Assembly (NCBI GenBank): GCA_020226215.1
Contig: CM035228.1
Location: 3,127,020-3,191,019, forward strand
Length of the DNA: 64,000 bases
From: Sindora glabra
Lineage: Eukaryota; Streptophyta; Magnoliopsida; Fabales; Fabaceae
Direction of reading: 5' to 3'
The notes below the pieces were generated by a model, which had not been told where the DNA came from, searched no databases, and worked only from the letters and a program-made list of their open reading frames with translations. Numbering within the stretch: the stretch's first letter is position 1; every line of letters starts with the position of its first letter. Of the stretch, positions 32,114 to 44,958 are shown piece by piece. The position numbers and the translations under genes are program-made.

Positions 32114-35100
32114 CAAAATTATAAGTGTGTATGCTTTAAATTTATAATTCCATTATTTAAAATGGAATAAATTTTTTATTTTCATATTAACATTATAATT
32201 ATTTATAAAAATTAAGGTAAAATATATATAATAACATCACGTTATATCTCATGCGTAAAAAAATCTCTAATATTTTAAATATAAAAAATTCTTCCCAGTT
32301 ATCTTTCCATCAAAATTCTTAATGGTAAAGGTGATTTCTACTATTATCTTTTTAGTGTACTTAATTATATTAAAATTAATTTTTTAAAATCAATTTTATA
32401 CTCAATATTGATTTTAAATTAAAAGTTGAAATTGATTATTTTTTAATCTTGAATTGATATTTAAGTATTACATATATAAAATTAATATTAATTTAAAAAT
32501 TATGATATATAAAATATTCATTTGTAATCAATTTTTAAAATTAATTAATCGTAATCAAGTATATTCAAAATAATTAGCTCCACAAAATAATTTAAGAAAA
32601 TATTCATCTCTTACTTCATTTCATTGTATCCTGAGCACTCTTTTCTACACATATAGATTTTTATAATAATATATATAATTTAAAATCATAGTTAAAATTT
32701 TGTGTCGAGATTATTTTTTCTAATGATCTTTTTAACTGCAACTTTTAAAATATTGGAAGATTTTTTGTACATAAAATATTGGAACTATAGTTATGCAGTT
32801 TTTATTCTTCTCTTAACTATTACTCATCCTCCATTCATTAATTTAAGGCGAATCGGTGATTGAAGCTTTTATTGTTGACCAATAGTTTAAGAGTTTGATA
32901 TTATCTTTCATAAGAAAAATGAAAAATATATATATAAAATTGAAACATTGTTCAAACGTTTAAAGCACATTCAAGGAGGATGAATTCATAAGTAACTTCT
33001 TAGAGAAATAATCTTAGCCAAAAAATAAAAAAATTCTGAGAGAAATAAAGTAAATTTAATGGAAATGTTTTTTTATCTCAAATTAATTGGATAAAATAAG
33101 AAGGATAACTTAATAGAGCAAATCATAGTTAAATAAATTATTTTTAATATAGTTATGGATACATATATATACATACAAATATTATTAGAAGAAATTGATT
33201 ATAAACTAATATTTTATATTTGGTAACATTTAAATATTACCGTAACTTTGAAACTTGAATTTTATTTATTTCATCAAAAAATATATTTTACAAGAAAATA
33301 TTATTTATGTATATATATTAATGAATGAGTAATATGTTATTTATATTAATATTTTTTAAAAATAATATTTTTGAAGTACGATAATGAAGAAAATTATTAT
33401 TTTTTAAATAAAAAGTTACTTTCTTTCAATTTTTTATATTTATCATTAAATAAATAAAATATTTTTCTTTATTTTAATGTTTTATTATTATACTTTAACG
33501 AATATATTTTTCATCCAAACTAACAGAACTCAAAAGTTATTTCTTTAAATTAATAATTTAAAATTAATTTTAAAAATTTAGTTTTTGGCAAATTAAGCAC
33601 ACGAAGCAAAAATCCCCCTGTTATTAAGAATCTGGAATGAGAAATAATGAAGGAGCCTTTTTGTCCAATATATATAATTTAAATATTTAATCGCCTGTTA
33701 AAAAATCATAAGGCTTTTTCATATGAAGTATAGTTTATGTCTAGGTTATGTGTATTTAAAAAAATAAGAAAATTACAAAACTCTTTCCTAAAAATCATAA
33801 GCATACATGTTAATACGTATTTTTACGGATATATTATAAAATATTTTTTTTCAAAAGAGAGTTATTATACTACAGCACTACTAGAATAATATTGTTGTAG
33901 TATAATAATTTTTTTCTAGTAATACCATGAAAAACCTACTAATTTAATAGCAATATGGAATATAATAAATTTTAAATTAATGTTAAAATATTATACATGG
34001 ACATGGGAGACTTTTATTATGTAATGTAACTAACTTGGTGTGACCTCCAAGTAGTAAAAAAAATCCTTGGATTTTAAACCAAAGGAAAGGTAATAATTAA
34101 TTTTAAAATTATCTTTCATCCAAGGATGATAATTTTTGTTAAATTTTATAAAAAAAACTTAAATTTGATCCATTATTTGTGTGTAACTTTTTATATTATT
34201 GATATTAAAATATTAATAATTTTAATAATAAGAATATTTTAATAACTTTTTTAACATAAAAATATAGATGAAAGATGATATAAAATTAATTTATATTGAT
34301 AGTAAATTAAATTATAAATTAAAATAAAAGTCATGAATATTATAATTTTTTTATAAAAAATATGAGTTTCATTTAAATTTTGCATGCCACATGTATTCAA
34401 AATTACATAAGAAAATTCTTCATAAAAATTTTTATTTATTATTAAAAAAATTATGAATTTAAATTTTATCTATTAAATTAATTTACACTGTCATCTATTT
34501 TTATCATAGCAATAAAAAATTATTAAATTTTTTTATTATTAATAAAAAAATTTAATTATTATTATTTATTAATAGTATGAAATATTTTACAATAAAAATG
34601 GCTCAAATTTAAACTTAAAATTAAAATCCATAACCTTATGGTGTAAATTATTTTCATAAATTTTACATGCAATTTTTTTCCAAATATATATGTGGTTTAA
34701 CCTATAATTTTATAAACTTTGTCTATGAAAATAATTATATAGTTCCAACATGAAATTAAAAGGAAAAAATATAAATAGACTTTTTAAAATATGATTTAAT
34801 GTCACGTAATCTCCTTAAAGTTTCAAATTCTATAAATAATCACTTAAAATTTTAAAAATAATGAAACTTTTGAAATTTTAACTAAAGAAAATAAAAAAAA
34901 GAAATGAACCACTTGTAATTTTTTCTAGCTTTATTAGTTCAGGAAAATCAAATAAATAAAGAAAAAAATAAAGAATATATAATTTAACTCCCAAATATAT
35001 TTTAATCAAGTTTTGGTAACAATTTATTCAAAATATTCATATCATAAATGTATTACAGAATTAATTTTATTTTAATAAAATTTTTATTTAAAATATAATT

Positions 35101-35230
35101 AAATTCATATTAAAAATAATTAGAAATAGTTATCTATGACTTACATGCATTTTTTTTAAAATCTTCATAATTGTAAGTTTTAAAATTTTGAAAAAAATTA
35201 CATGATATTCAGCTATATTTTAAAAAGTTT
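32114..35230. other. Very AT-rich intergenic DNA
   Basis: Three kilobases without genes. Includes a MITE-like AT block at about 33230-33530 resembling those at 4621-4894 and 24720-24880, and a perfect inverted repeat at 33862-33908. Confidence 0.45.
33862..33908. repeat. Perfect 13-bp inverted repeat (hairpin)
   Basis: TTATTATACTACA (33862-33874) and its exact complement TGTAGTATAATAA (33896-33908) flank a 21-base loop. It could be the tips of a very small decayed element or a chance hairpin in AT-rich DNA. Confidence 0.7.
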
Positions 35231-35552
35231 ATTTATATTTTTTCCAAACTAAAATATAGTCCGCAATAAGTGGCTCCATCACGGTGGCCTAGAACCGCAA
35301 TGGGTTGGAATGGGCTGCGAATAACCCACTTGAAACTAGGCTTAAGGACAACGCGGACTTGGGTGCCTCTTGCCCCCGTTTCCTTTTCGGTACCCCTATA
35401 AACCCCAATTCCCTGACCAGACACCGACCGATGGGAGGTGGTTTCGGTTTGAGATCAAGATCGCACTAAACCTCCGATAACTCCAATTTTATCTGTTGTT
35501 CTATTTCGATTTCGTAAAAGTCTGGGAGTTCAATCTCTCCTCCTCTGTAAAT
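35231..35552 (+). promoter_or_regulatory. MCTS1 promoter and 5' leader
   Basis: Abrupt rise in GC at about 35260. Contains TGGGCT (35311-35316), similar to the site II elements of plant translation genes. A TATAAA at 35397-35402, continuing into AACCCC, is about 150 bp before the ATG. A pyrimidine-rich leader follows. Regulation shared with ribosomal genes is inference. Confidence 0.55.
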
Positions 35553-37959
35553 ATGTTCAAGAAGTATGCTCTCTCTCTCTCTGCAATGTTACTGAGTTTA
35601 GCTAATACAGGATATATGTCAAAAGCCTCGTCTTTTTTGGATTTTTATTTTCCGGTTTGGCGGATTTGTTTAGTCTTGAATTTCTTTTAATTTTATTGCA
35701 TTACACGCCTTACTCATTTTTTAGGACATATCGTTGTTTGAGTTCAATTGAGTAGTCTATTTAACACAGTTTATTTGCAATGGAGGATCTAATTATGGTT
35801 AAAGCAAATGGAACATGATCCACGCCACCCAGTTGCTCACTAGAAGTTTATTAAGTTGTTTCTCTTATCCTTTTTTTTCCCCAACTTGTTGAATGTGTTT
35901 TGCACTAAATCAGATTGCAATCGACTTAATGTTCTCTATTTAATGGGTGTAATCCTTGTTGCTTACCTTTAGGACTGTTTATTGTTATTCTTTTTTCTCA
36001 TACACTATATTTTTATGTCCTTTGATTTACTTATTGATATTCATCAGATTTTCTTCTGAGGATGTTTCTGCACAAAACCAAGTGAAGGCATCTGTTCAAC
36101 GAAAAATACGGCAAAGTATTGCAGAAGAGGTGATGTTGCTTTTCACTACAGTTATTTTTTTGTCCAATTTCTAGTGGAACATATTTGTTTGCTTATTGCT
36201 ATGCATCAATTCCTGTTACATGCGGCTAACTCTTACTGTATTGCAGTACCCAGGACTTGAACCCGTGTTAGATGATATACTTCCAAAGAAGTCTCCGCTT
36301 ATAGCTGCTAAATGGTTTGTGGTTCTGTTGCCTCTTTTGCAAATTTTCTGAAGTTTCCCCTTTTCCCATCATAGCTTTTATGATTACTAAACGCAGACTT
36401 TTTTCATTGTTCGTGTAGTCAGAACCATCTGAATCTGGTGCTAGTGAACAATGTGCCTTTGTTTTTCAGTGTCAGAGATGGACCATACATGCCCACTTTG
36501 AGAGTCCTCCATCAATGTAAAGTTATTCTTCTTCAAAATTTCAACTTGCCTTTATTATGCTGTTTATTTTTGGCAAGAGTTGTGAAGTACTGAATTAGAG
36601 TTAGTTACAAGTCTGTGAACCAATAATACTTATGCGCTTGAACAAACCTGAAATACTTATGCTCAGCGCTTTGGATTAGCTTTTAAATGGAAAAATAGAA
36701 TGCAGCTGATTGGGGTTTACTTCTTACACTGAAAAGAATATTGAAATAACTTCTAGGGAAAGCTTCTAGTTTATTCTTTTACTTATCCCAGCCAATAATT
36801 GGATAAGATAGACTTACTCTTCCGTGGGAGAACTTAAATAGCAGTAACTGGTGGGTTTCTGCAAACATATTGTCTCATACTAAAGGCTTTGAAGAGAATC
36901 AATTTCTGACTACCACAATGGCCACGACTCACTGGCACTTTACCTTGCTTTTCTTTGCATCTTGTCTGCAAACTGTTTTATGGAAATTTGGTGGGGGGTT
37001 CAACTTCTATTCTGACAAGAAGGCAGTAGTGACTCTACTGGTGTGGTATATTGGCTTGTTATATTCTCTCCAGTTGTGTGCATTTTTTGTATACAGTTAT
37101 GCTGCATGCGAATCTTATCAGTTTAAATTTTTACAGATCCAAATATAATGAAGAAATTACAAGTTGATCGTGGTGCAATAAAATTTGTCCTGGCGGGTGC
37201 AAACATTATGTGTCCCGGTCTCACCTCTCCTGGTGGTGCTTTGGATGAGGAGGTGGATGCAGAGACCCCTGTGGTACATTCGTTAAATTTTGATTCTTGA
37301 TTTGTCATAGTTTAAGCAACCTCCACTGAATATTATGTTGACTTCCTATATACATCACATATTTTGTCTGATCTCAGGCTATCATGGCAGAAGGAAAGCA
37401 GCATGCTCTTGCTATTGGCTTTACGAAAATGTCAGCAAAAGACATGTAAGAGAAACTATTGGCTTTCAGTATTGCAGTTATGATCGTGCTTTAACTTAAC
37501 TTTTTGACTGATTAATTATATGCAAATGAGGCAAATGGGGAAATAGTAAGAGGAGTTAATCTTATCTACAGTCTCATTTTCCTTTTCATACCCAAGAAGT
37601 TAAAATTATGTGCTTAATTGCAGAAAAACGATCAACAAGGGAATTGGTGTTGACAACCTGCATTATCTCAATGATGGTCTTTGGAAGGTATTAACTGATG
37701 ACAATTTTCTTGCATTGTTTGTCTTTCTCAATTGTGGATGGCATATACATTTTTGTCATATCTAAGCAGAAAAATCCATGTTTCCAAATGCAACACGTAT
37801 GCTATTTTATTTCAGAATTTTGCAGTCAGCACCTAATATTTATGTGCATAGTAGCGTCTTTTCTGCATTCCCTCTGATTCCAATATACTGAATCTCTCTC
37901 TCTCTCTCTCCCTTTTTTTTGGGGGGAACACTACTACTTAGATGGAGCGGCTCGATTGA
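35553..37959 (+). CDS. MCTS1: MCTS1/MCT-1 homologue (PUA-domain translation factor, Tma20 type)
   Basis: Partner of DENR. It promotes reinitiation and recycling of 40S ribosomes in the cytosol. Eight exons: 35553-35563, 36048-36129, 36247-36314, 36419-36516, 37137-37273, 37378-37445, 37624-37687, 37942-37959; all borders are GT-AG and in phase. The product is 181 aa, the family length. Seen in order: MFKKFSSEDVSAQNQVKASV, YPGLEPVLDDILPKKSPL, VRDGPYMPTLRVLHQYP, then the PUA domain (about 92-171) with VDRGAIKFVLAGANIMCPGL, AEGKQHALAIGFTKMS, INKGIGVDNLHYLNDGLWK, ending MERLD. The first coding exon is only 11 nt and the last 18 nt, so naive gene finders would miss both. Intact. Confidence 0.96.
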
Positions 37960-38304
37960 AGATGTTGCAATAACAACTGCTGAACGAAACATTCATCAAA
38001 GAATCGCGAACGGTTTCGTTTAAGGGAGAGTTGTGTTCATGTTTACTGAACGTTGATCCAGATATAGGAATCATACTCATATTTAGTGATTCCTTTTCTG
38101 ATACCGTGTAAACAGCTAAGAAATGGATTGATTACATAGATTGCTCTCTCCTAAGTTAATTCTGTAGATTTCATGTAACTTTATTAGTACCTTATTTTGT
38201 GTACGTTCAAAATACAAAGCTTTGATGATTTCCACTTGGGTTTTCGAACTATATAATTGAATTTAGGGATGGGCAAACATTCCCAGCTTAGTTTCTGAAA
38301 TAAA
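37960..38304 (+). other. MCTS1 3' flank
   Basis: Presumed 3' UTR and polyadenylation region, ending at the Helitron terminus. Confidence 0.5.
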
Positions 38305-38329
38305 CTAGATTGAAATTCGTGCAATGCAC
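38305..38329 (-). terminator. Helitron 3' terminus (palindrome plus CTAG)
   Basis: GTGCA-A-TGCAC palindrome with CTAG about 10 bp beyond. This acts as the rolling-circle terminator in Helitrons; the function is inferred from the family. Confidence 0.75.
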
Positions 38330-41324
38330 AGCTAAAAAATTTATGCATTAATAAAAAATATATAAATATAAATTCACAATAATTAGATATATATGAAATA
38401 TGATATGATTTTAAGAGAAGATATTAGATTGAATTCTAAATAAATTTATATGTTTTCATATATTTGTGAATATTTCTTTAAACATTAGTGATGATGTTTG
38501 TATTCCCACTCTCTTTGTCATGAAGTAGAACTTTTAATCTTTCTCTACTTCTAAGTCTAAGTATAGCGATATATAATTGATCATGATTAAATATTAGTTT
38601 ATGCAAATAAAGTTCAATTTTTTTCAATAATTGTCCTTAATTTTTATTGATAGACATTGCATGTGAAATTGTGATAAGAAATTATCTTCTTTACAATTTG
38701 AGTAGCCATTTACTTTACGATAGACTAAATATCATTTAACGTATAAAAACTTTGTAACTAATATTTCTACTAGTTAAAATTTCACCTTTTATGATATGAT
38801 TGGCCAATTATGTAATCAATAATCTTCAATTACAAAATCCCATAGGTTGATTTATATTTTTTATGAGTATAATTAGAACACCAACTTCTAGTTTTAGCTT
38901 ATGATTGGGCGAACTTATATGATGTGTCTCATTTTTTGTGATAATAAATCAAATTGATAAAATTTGTTAGAACTTATTTTGTATATTGAATTTGAACTTA
39001 GATATTCTTTTCTCTTACTGCTAATTAATGATAATATGTAGGAATTCATTTCATTAACAATACTAAGTTTTTGAGAAAAAATAGTTGAATTACATAAGCA
39101 TTTTTTATTATCGAAATTCTATAATAAAGATGGATAGGTTGAATGAACAATTGCATCAATTGGATTAGTGAAATCCTTGATTAACAAAGCTTACTAGATC
39201 TTTATATGAATCTTACCATCATTTAGCTCTCCAAGTTTCCTATCTCCAATTTTTAAAATTCATTTTGAGAATTCTTTTAGTTTTTCAAGTTCAAACAAAG
39301 AACATAAGTCTTGTTGAAGTCGCATATTGTTTGTTAGAATCAAGACATGACAATAATCCTATAAATAATAAGAGTTCAAGGTTCCACTGATAATGTCAGC
39401 ATCATTACCTCTTTGAATAACTAGTAAGATTTGATGAAAATCACCACTAAAAATAATAATTCTACCTCTAAAAGGCAAACTATTGCTATTTGGAATGTTA
39501 AATTGAAGAATATCTTGAAGTGTTTTGTTAAGCATTTCAAACAATACTTGTTCACTATTAAAGTCTTATCCCATATTATAAAATCTACCATTCATAACAA
39601 CTTTTCCTAAGGACTTCCTTATTTTATGTTGTATATTAACTGTTCATTGATATTTAAAGGAATAGCAAATGTTAAGTGAGCTGTGCATCAACTTAGAAGC
39701 AAAATAGAAGCTATATCTCTAGATGCAATAGTTAATACAATTCTACTTTCAAAGAATCAATTAAAGTCCTCCGTATAAAAGTCTTTCTAGTACCACCATA
39801 ACCATATAAAGGGAAAAAACCTTAATTTCTAGATTTGATAGTATTAATAAAGATGTTAAAAATATCTTTTTGCTTGTAAGTCATTGAGTTGATTAGATTT
39901 GTTCCCTTAATTTTTAAAACCTTTTTATCATAATTGAGCTTAATAACTATCAATTGGTTCCCAATTAGAGAAGAGTCATTCACATCTTGAATTGGCATTG
40001 GTGGAAATTCTTTTAAACTGCAACCATTACTTCTTAAAATCTTTTCAATACCAGCAAAAATTTTTATAATTACTAATTTGTAAGTGCTAAATTTGTTAAG
40101 AAAAATATTAGATAACAAAGATTAATATAAAAAAAACTATTATAAGGAAAAATATTAAACTAAAAAAATAATACCTTGTAATTAAAGTTTTCATCTTTCT
40201 GTCTATAAAATGTCTTTTGAAAGCAAAGACTAAGTTTCTTTTCAAACAATTTCAAGTTTTAAAAAATAATTACAAAACAATATAGTACAAAAAGTTTTTG
40301 CAAATATTGGCCAGTACCCCAAGAAGATGCTTCTTTAATTATAGTAATGTATTCTTTATCATTATTAGGTAATCCTAAAGCATAACAAGCTTTTTTGAAT
40401 GTGTCCTGGATAATACCATTAACAGTTCTTATATCTTCATGCATGTATATCCTTTAACCTTAATTAGTAGTATATACAAGTAATATAATTCTTCAATTGA
40501 TAGGAGTATAAAATTGATTCTTCTAATAGAAAATTCATGTTTTCTTTTTACTCATTTACGAATATGTTCCTTGTAGACATATTGCAATAGAAATCCATAT
40601 AAGTTAATTTCCTTGCCTCTGGATCTTCTTTATTTTCTTTATCCACACAATAAACATTGTATCCTTTTTTGATTCTCAATTGACTATTTCTTCAAGTAAT
40701 CCATTATTAGTAACAACTAAATATTGTTAGCTTAGAAGGTGAAATTTCAACCTTCCCACAGAAGGTTGTCTATGATGAATGTCATAACTAAAATTTTTTT
40801 AGCATACTTCATTAGTTAATACATATCTACAATTATAATGAAATTTAATCTTATCGATGTTACCACTTGATTTTTCTTCTTCTTTTGCTTAGTACAAAGA
40901 AACTATGATTCAATTGTAAACTTTATTAACTTATTTGAAAAGATATTTTATAAATGTTCCTTGGTTGCAAGCTTCAACTTTATGTAAGCTTTATATTGAA
41001 TCAATAATTAAGGATTATATGAAACAATGAAATGGTTATCTAATATAATGTGATTCTTCTTAATTATTTTTTCAATATTGTGATGTCTATATAGAGTATA
41101 ACCATTATCATCAACTAAAGTTTGATCCATAAATCTTTTTTAGAAGTGTTTGGTACATTTACATTTTTCCATGCATAAAGATTTAGGATTAGCAGCTTCA
41201 TGATCTAATAACCATGAAGTCTTCACCAAATCATATAAAATTGAATCTTTATTTGCATTAAGAATTTCAACATGTATTTTTCTTATCAATATCTTCTGGA
41301 TTGAAAGTTTATGGATATATTTGG

Positions 41325-42065
41325 TAAACAGCTGATTAGTTGGCCTTTAACTAATTTGATTGAAATTGGCTAGTTGACTTATAAAGTTAACTGATTTAGC
41401 TATTTAGTAAAAAGTTATTTCAAAAAGCTTTTAGACCTTAATCAACTAAAAGTAAAAATGCTGCTAGTAACAATATTTTGCTTTAGTGTTTTAGCAAACA
41501 TCCTAAAAATGACTGAATTACTCTAATAAAATTTAGCATTTTGGCTTCAATAGCAACCTTTGCCTTTTTGCTACTATTGCATAATTTATTTTTGCTTGTG
41601 GCTCAAAAAAAGGAAACGCAAAAATAAACAAAGAACATAAACTCACTTTCACTCTAGAAAGCATCATAGATGGATAGCAAGAGAGATTTTTATTTCAGCA
41701 AATCTCTTCCACTTTTTTTCCTAATTCTTTTACTATTAACATATGAAAAATTATAATATTTATTTTTATATAAAAATTATATTAATTTAATTTTAAAGAA
41801 ATATTTAATTTATAATAAATTATAATGATATATTATTTATAAAAAATTTAATTTACTAAATAATATGTAAAATCTAAAATGTTAAAATAAAAGAATACTT
41901 AAATAATTTATAAATATACTCATATTCTTATTTATTATTTTATATACAAACAACTAATTATAAATAATTAATTTTATTAAATATTTTTATTTAAATAGCT
42001 AATACAATCAGTTAGTCAAATCAACTAATATAATCAACCATCAACTATATTAAAAGTATAAAAAA
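41325..42065. mobile_element. AT-rich insertion inside the Helitron Rep gene
   Basis: An AT-rich block splits the Rep homology between CRVFKIK (right) and ILYDLVK (left). It opens TTTGGTAAACAGCTGATTAG and closes with sequence whose complement reads AGTTGATGGTTGATTATATT, giving weak inverted ends. Its right part (41911-42060) is clearly related to 62910-63070, and the left end to about 61860-61950, so it belongs to a dispersed family. Confidence 0.65.
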
Positions 42066-42090
42066 ATTATTTTGTGAGCATGAGGAAGGA

Positions 42091-42376
42091 CTCTCTTTTA
42101 AAACTTCTCCATATACATTACTATAAAAGATATAAAAAGAAATTGAGTAAGTAAAAAAATTTATTGAATAATTTTAATAATATATGAAAATTAGAGATAT
42201 TTTAATGATAATAGATGAGTGGACTTACTTGCTAGCTCTCTTTTAAAACTTCTCCAAATACATTACTATAAAAGATATAAAAAGAAATTAAGTAAGTGAA
42301 AAAATTTATTGAATAATTTTAATAATATATGAAAATTAGAGATATTTTAATGATGATAGATAAGTGGACTTACTTG
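42091..42376. repeat. Tandem duplication, 145-bp unit
   Basis: 42091-42235 and 42236-42376 share CTCTCTTTTAAAACTTCTCC through GGACTTACTTG with only a few differences. It sits next to the insertion in the Helitron Rep gene. Confidence 0.92.
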
Positions 42377-44958
42377 TTGTAACTTTTACAAAAAAATAAC
42401 CTCTTATTAAATCTTGCATTATATACTATAACTTAATTTTGAAAACTCTACAAATCAAGTTGTAAGGGTCTGAAGGCTTTAATTTAAGTGAATCAATAAT
42501 TCTAATAATCTCAAGCCAATTTGGATTACAAGTAAATGTTAAAAATATATCAAAATATCCCATCCATACACACATAACCATTGCATCATGGTAGTTTTGC
42601 ATTATATATCCAACTCTACCTCTAAAACTTGACGAAAGAATAATTCTTCAACCTCTAGATGCTTTATTAGTTTCACCATTTCTTACAGCTTCATTAAAAC
42701 CACAGTACATATCTTCTTTAAGTTTTAGTTAGTGATGTTTTACATATGAAATCCTTTCTAATTCAATCATGGTATATGCATCAACAAAAAATTGTTGTAA
42801 TAATCTTTAAAATTCATCAACATAAAAAATTTATTTAATTAGCCTTGCAATCTAAAGCAAAAGAATTCACACATTGATAGTTGAACCTTTTTTTAACCAG
42901 ACTTGCAAAAAGTTTTACGATATAAGACATAAATTCTATACTTATCTTTAGCATATAGAAAAATGAGTGGATACTATAGTGATAGATAAAAAAGTTAAAG
43001 CTCACTGATACGTTAAACTCCACCATGTTTAGTTTTAATTATGATATCATGTTTATCACAATTGGTATTATCAATAATAAAACCAACTACCTTATTGGCG
43101 GTTGGAGTGTTATTATTTTTTCCATCTTTTGATCTATTTTTAATCAATCATAATCTAATTTCTACTTAATGATTTTTTTAATCCATCTCTTACAATTCTG
43201 GATGTTTGGACTAAAGGATTCATTTCATGAAGCATTTTCTTCAATTCTTCAACTAAAGATGGATAAATACTATTATTGATGAAATCTATCCCACTAAAAT
43301 AATGCAGAAATTTTATAAAAATAAAGTAAGATAAGCACAGGATAATATCCAGATAAGAATAAGGAATAAATAATTATTAACTTGTAAAAATTACCTTATA
43401 ACTCCCAAACGATTGTTAATTTCATTGTTGGTGTCGTATATATAAAGTTGAGCCAAACATGGACCATTGCCATCATTACATATCAAATTTCCAATCCTAT
43501 GTTAATTTTGTCCATGTATATGATAAACATGAGCACTTTGAACATTAGTAACATTCTCGTTTAATTTATCATATATGGATATGAATGAGAATAGGTTATT
43601 GTACACTTATATGTTATCCTTGAAATTCTTACTTCTTTTAGAATTTTCATCTAAGAAAATATTTTTCAAAAGTTTAGGAGGCATCTTTGTCAGAGGAAGC
43701 TCTACTTTGTCTTGAGAACAATAGAGTGAAAATTTTAACTTGTAATATCTGATAAGTTTTGTCATACATTATTCGTATTACATTTGAGCTTGATAAAATT
43801 TTCATTTATATATTCTATCACCAATATCCAAATAACCCATAAATAAATATGAATAATAAAAAACATGAGTGATTAAAATTTGTATTTCAATTCACACTCA
43901 TAAATGACAGTTAGCATAATACATTAGATTTATATTCACAAGATTATAACATCCTAAAAAAGGGAAATGAATTTGATATCATCATACCATCTTCTGTTGA
44001 GTTTTGTTCTAATTCACTTTTAGGTTCAACAGTCAAATGTGGAATATCTTCATAAAAAATAGATATCGTAAGAAAATAAGTTATTATAATGAAACATATG
44101 CTCCAATGAAAATTATAAAGCACATGTACTATTGTGATCAATATTTATATTTCAAATACTATTCCTAGAAGTTGATGTAATTAAAGTAACTACCTCCGTT
44201 CGACCACTAAATTTTATGGAAATGATACCAGAAGCAAAAGATTCCTCATCAATAACTGATAACATTCGAAAAAAAGGAGTATCATATGTACTTTGGCTTT
44301 AGACATCCAAACTCGGACATTGAAATATTCTGCTTCTTTCAGAATTGATTTCTCTATTGATGTCACCTGTAAATAGAATAATTAAGAAAAGATTTAAGCT
44401 CTTATTAATTTCATTTCATTTTTAATGTTAAGTATGGAGAAAAAAATATAATGTTACCTTGTTAATCCAAAGCAACAACAAAATTGAATGTTTCTTCCAA
44501 ATTCATAGAAGAATTTGATATATTATGTAGTGGTTGACGTCTACCCTTACAAAAATTAACATCTTTATAACTTGAAGAACGAATAATAGGAGGAAAAGAA
44601 GTATTGGTATTATTTATTCCAATTCCAATATTAGATGAAGATGATTGAAGCTTATTGGTGGTTATAAGTATGCTCATATGTTTAGTAGGAGTGGCACTTT
44701 TAAAAGTAAAGACTTAGTTGTCTTTTTGGATTTATGGTATACTTTTTGAAGTATTTCCTAATAGCAAAATAGAAATAAAATAAGACATGAGTATTATGAA
44801 ATAATAAACAATTTTAATCTAAATGAATTTAGTAGTTATATTTCATACTTGAATGATTTTTTTTTGTTTGGCACTCCTTTGTGCCATTCAAATTTGGCAT
44901 GTTCCATTCTTGCTTTCTTTGATGATTTTGCATTGTCATAATTTTCTTTAAAATCCAT

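Larger units (their letters stand above)
38460..44958 (-). pseudogene. Helitron Rep-helicase relic (PIF1-like helicase)
   Basis: Read right to left: a possible start MDFKENYDN (44958); RRQPLHNISNS (about 44540); a helitron-like N domain (HIHGQN, LAQLYIYDTNNEINNR, 43540-43400; ELKKMLHEMNPLVQTSRIVR, 43260-43190); YHYSIHSFFYMLK (about 42960); GYIMQNYHDAMVMCVW and FLTFTCNPNWLEI (42620-42500), CRVFKIK. After an insertion it resumes with ILYDLVK...HEAANPKSLCM (41250-41170), VDDNGYTLY, DIRTVNGIIQDTFKKACYAL (40435), LNYDKKVL, Walker A GYGGTRKT (GKT changed to RKT, near 39790-39810), GRIIIFSGDFHQILLVI, WILKIGDRKLGELNDG (about 39250) and DQLYIAILRLRSRERLKVLL. Many stops. The HUH nuclease motif is not found. 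Confidence 0.92.

Noticed and set aside
35496..35690. ORF overlapping the MCTS1 start (64 codons)
   Set aside because: It reads through the leader and first intron in the wrong frame and has no domain.
36870..37308. ORFs in MCTS1 intron 4 and antisense to exon 5
   Set aside because: Chance frames. The sense exons match the family exactly.
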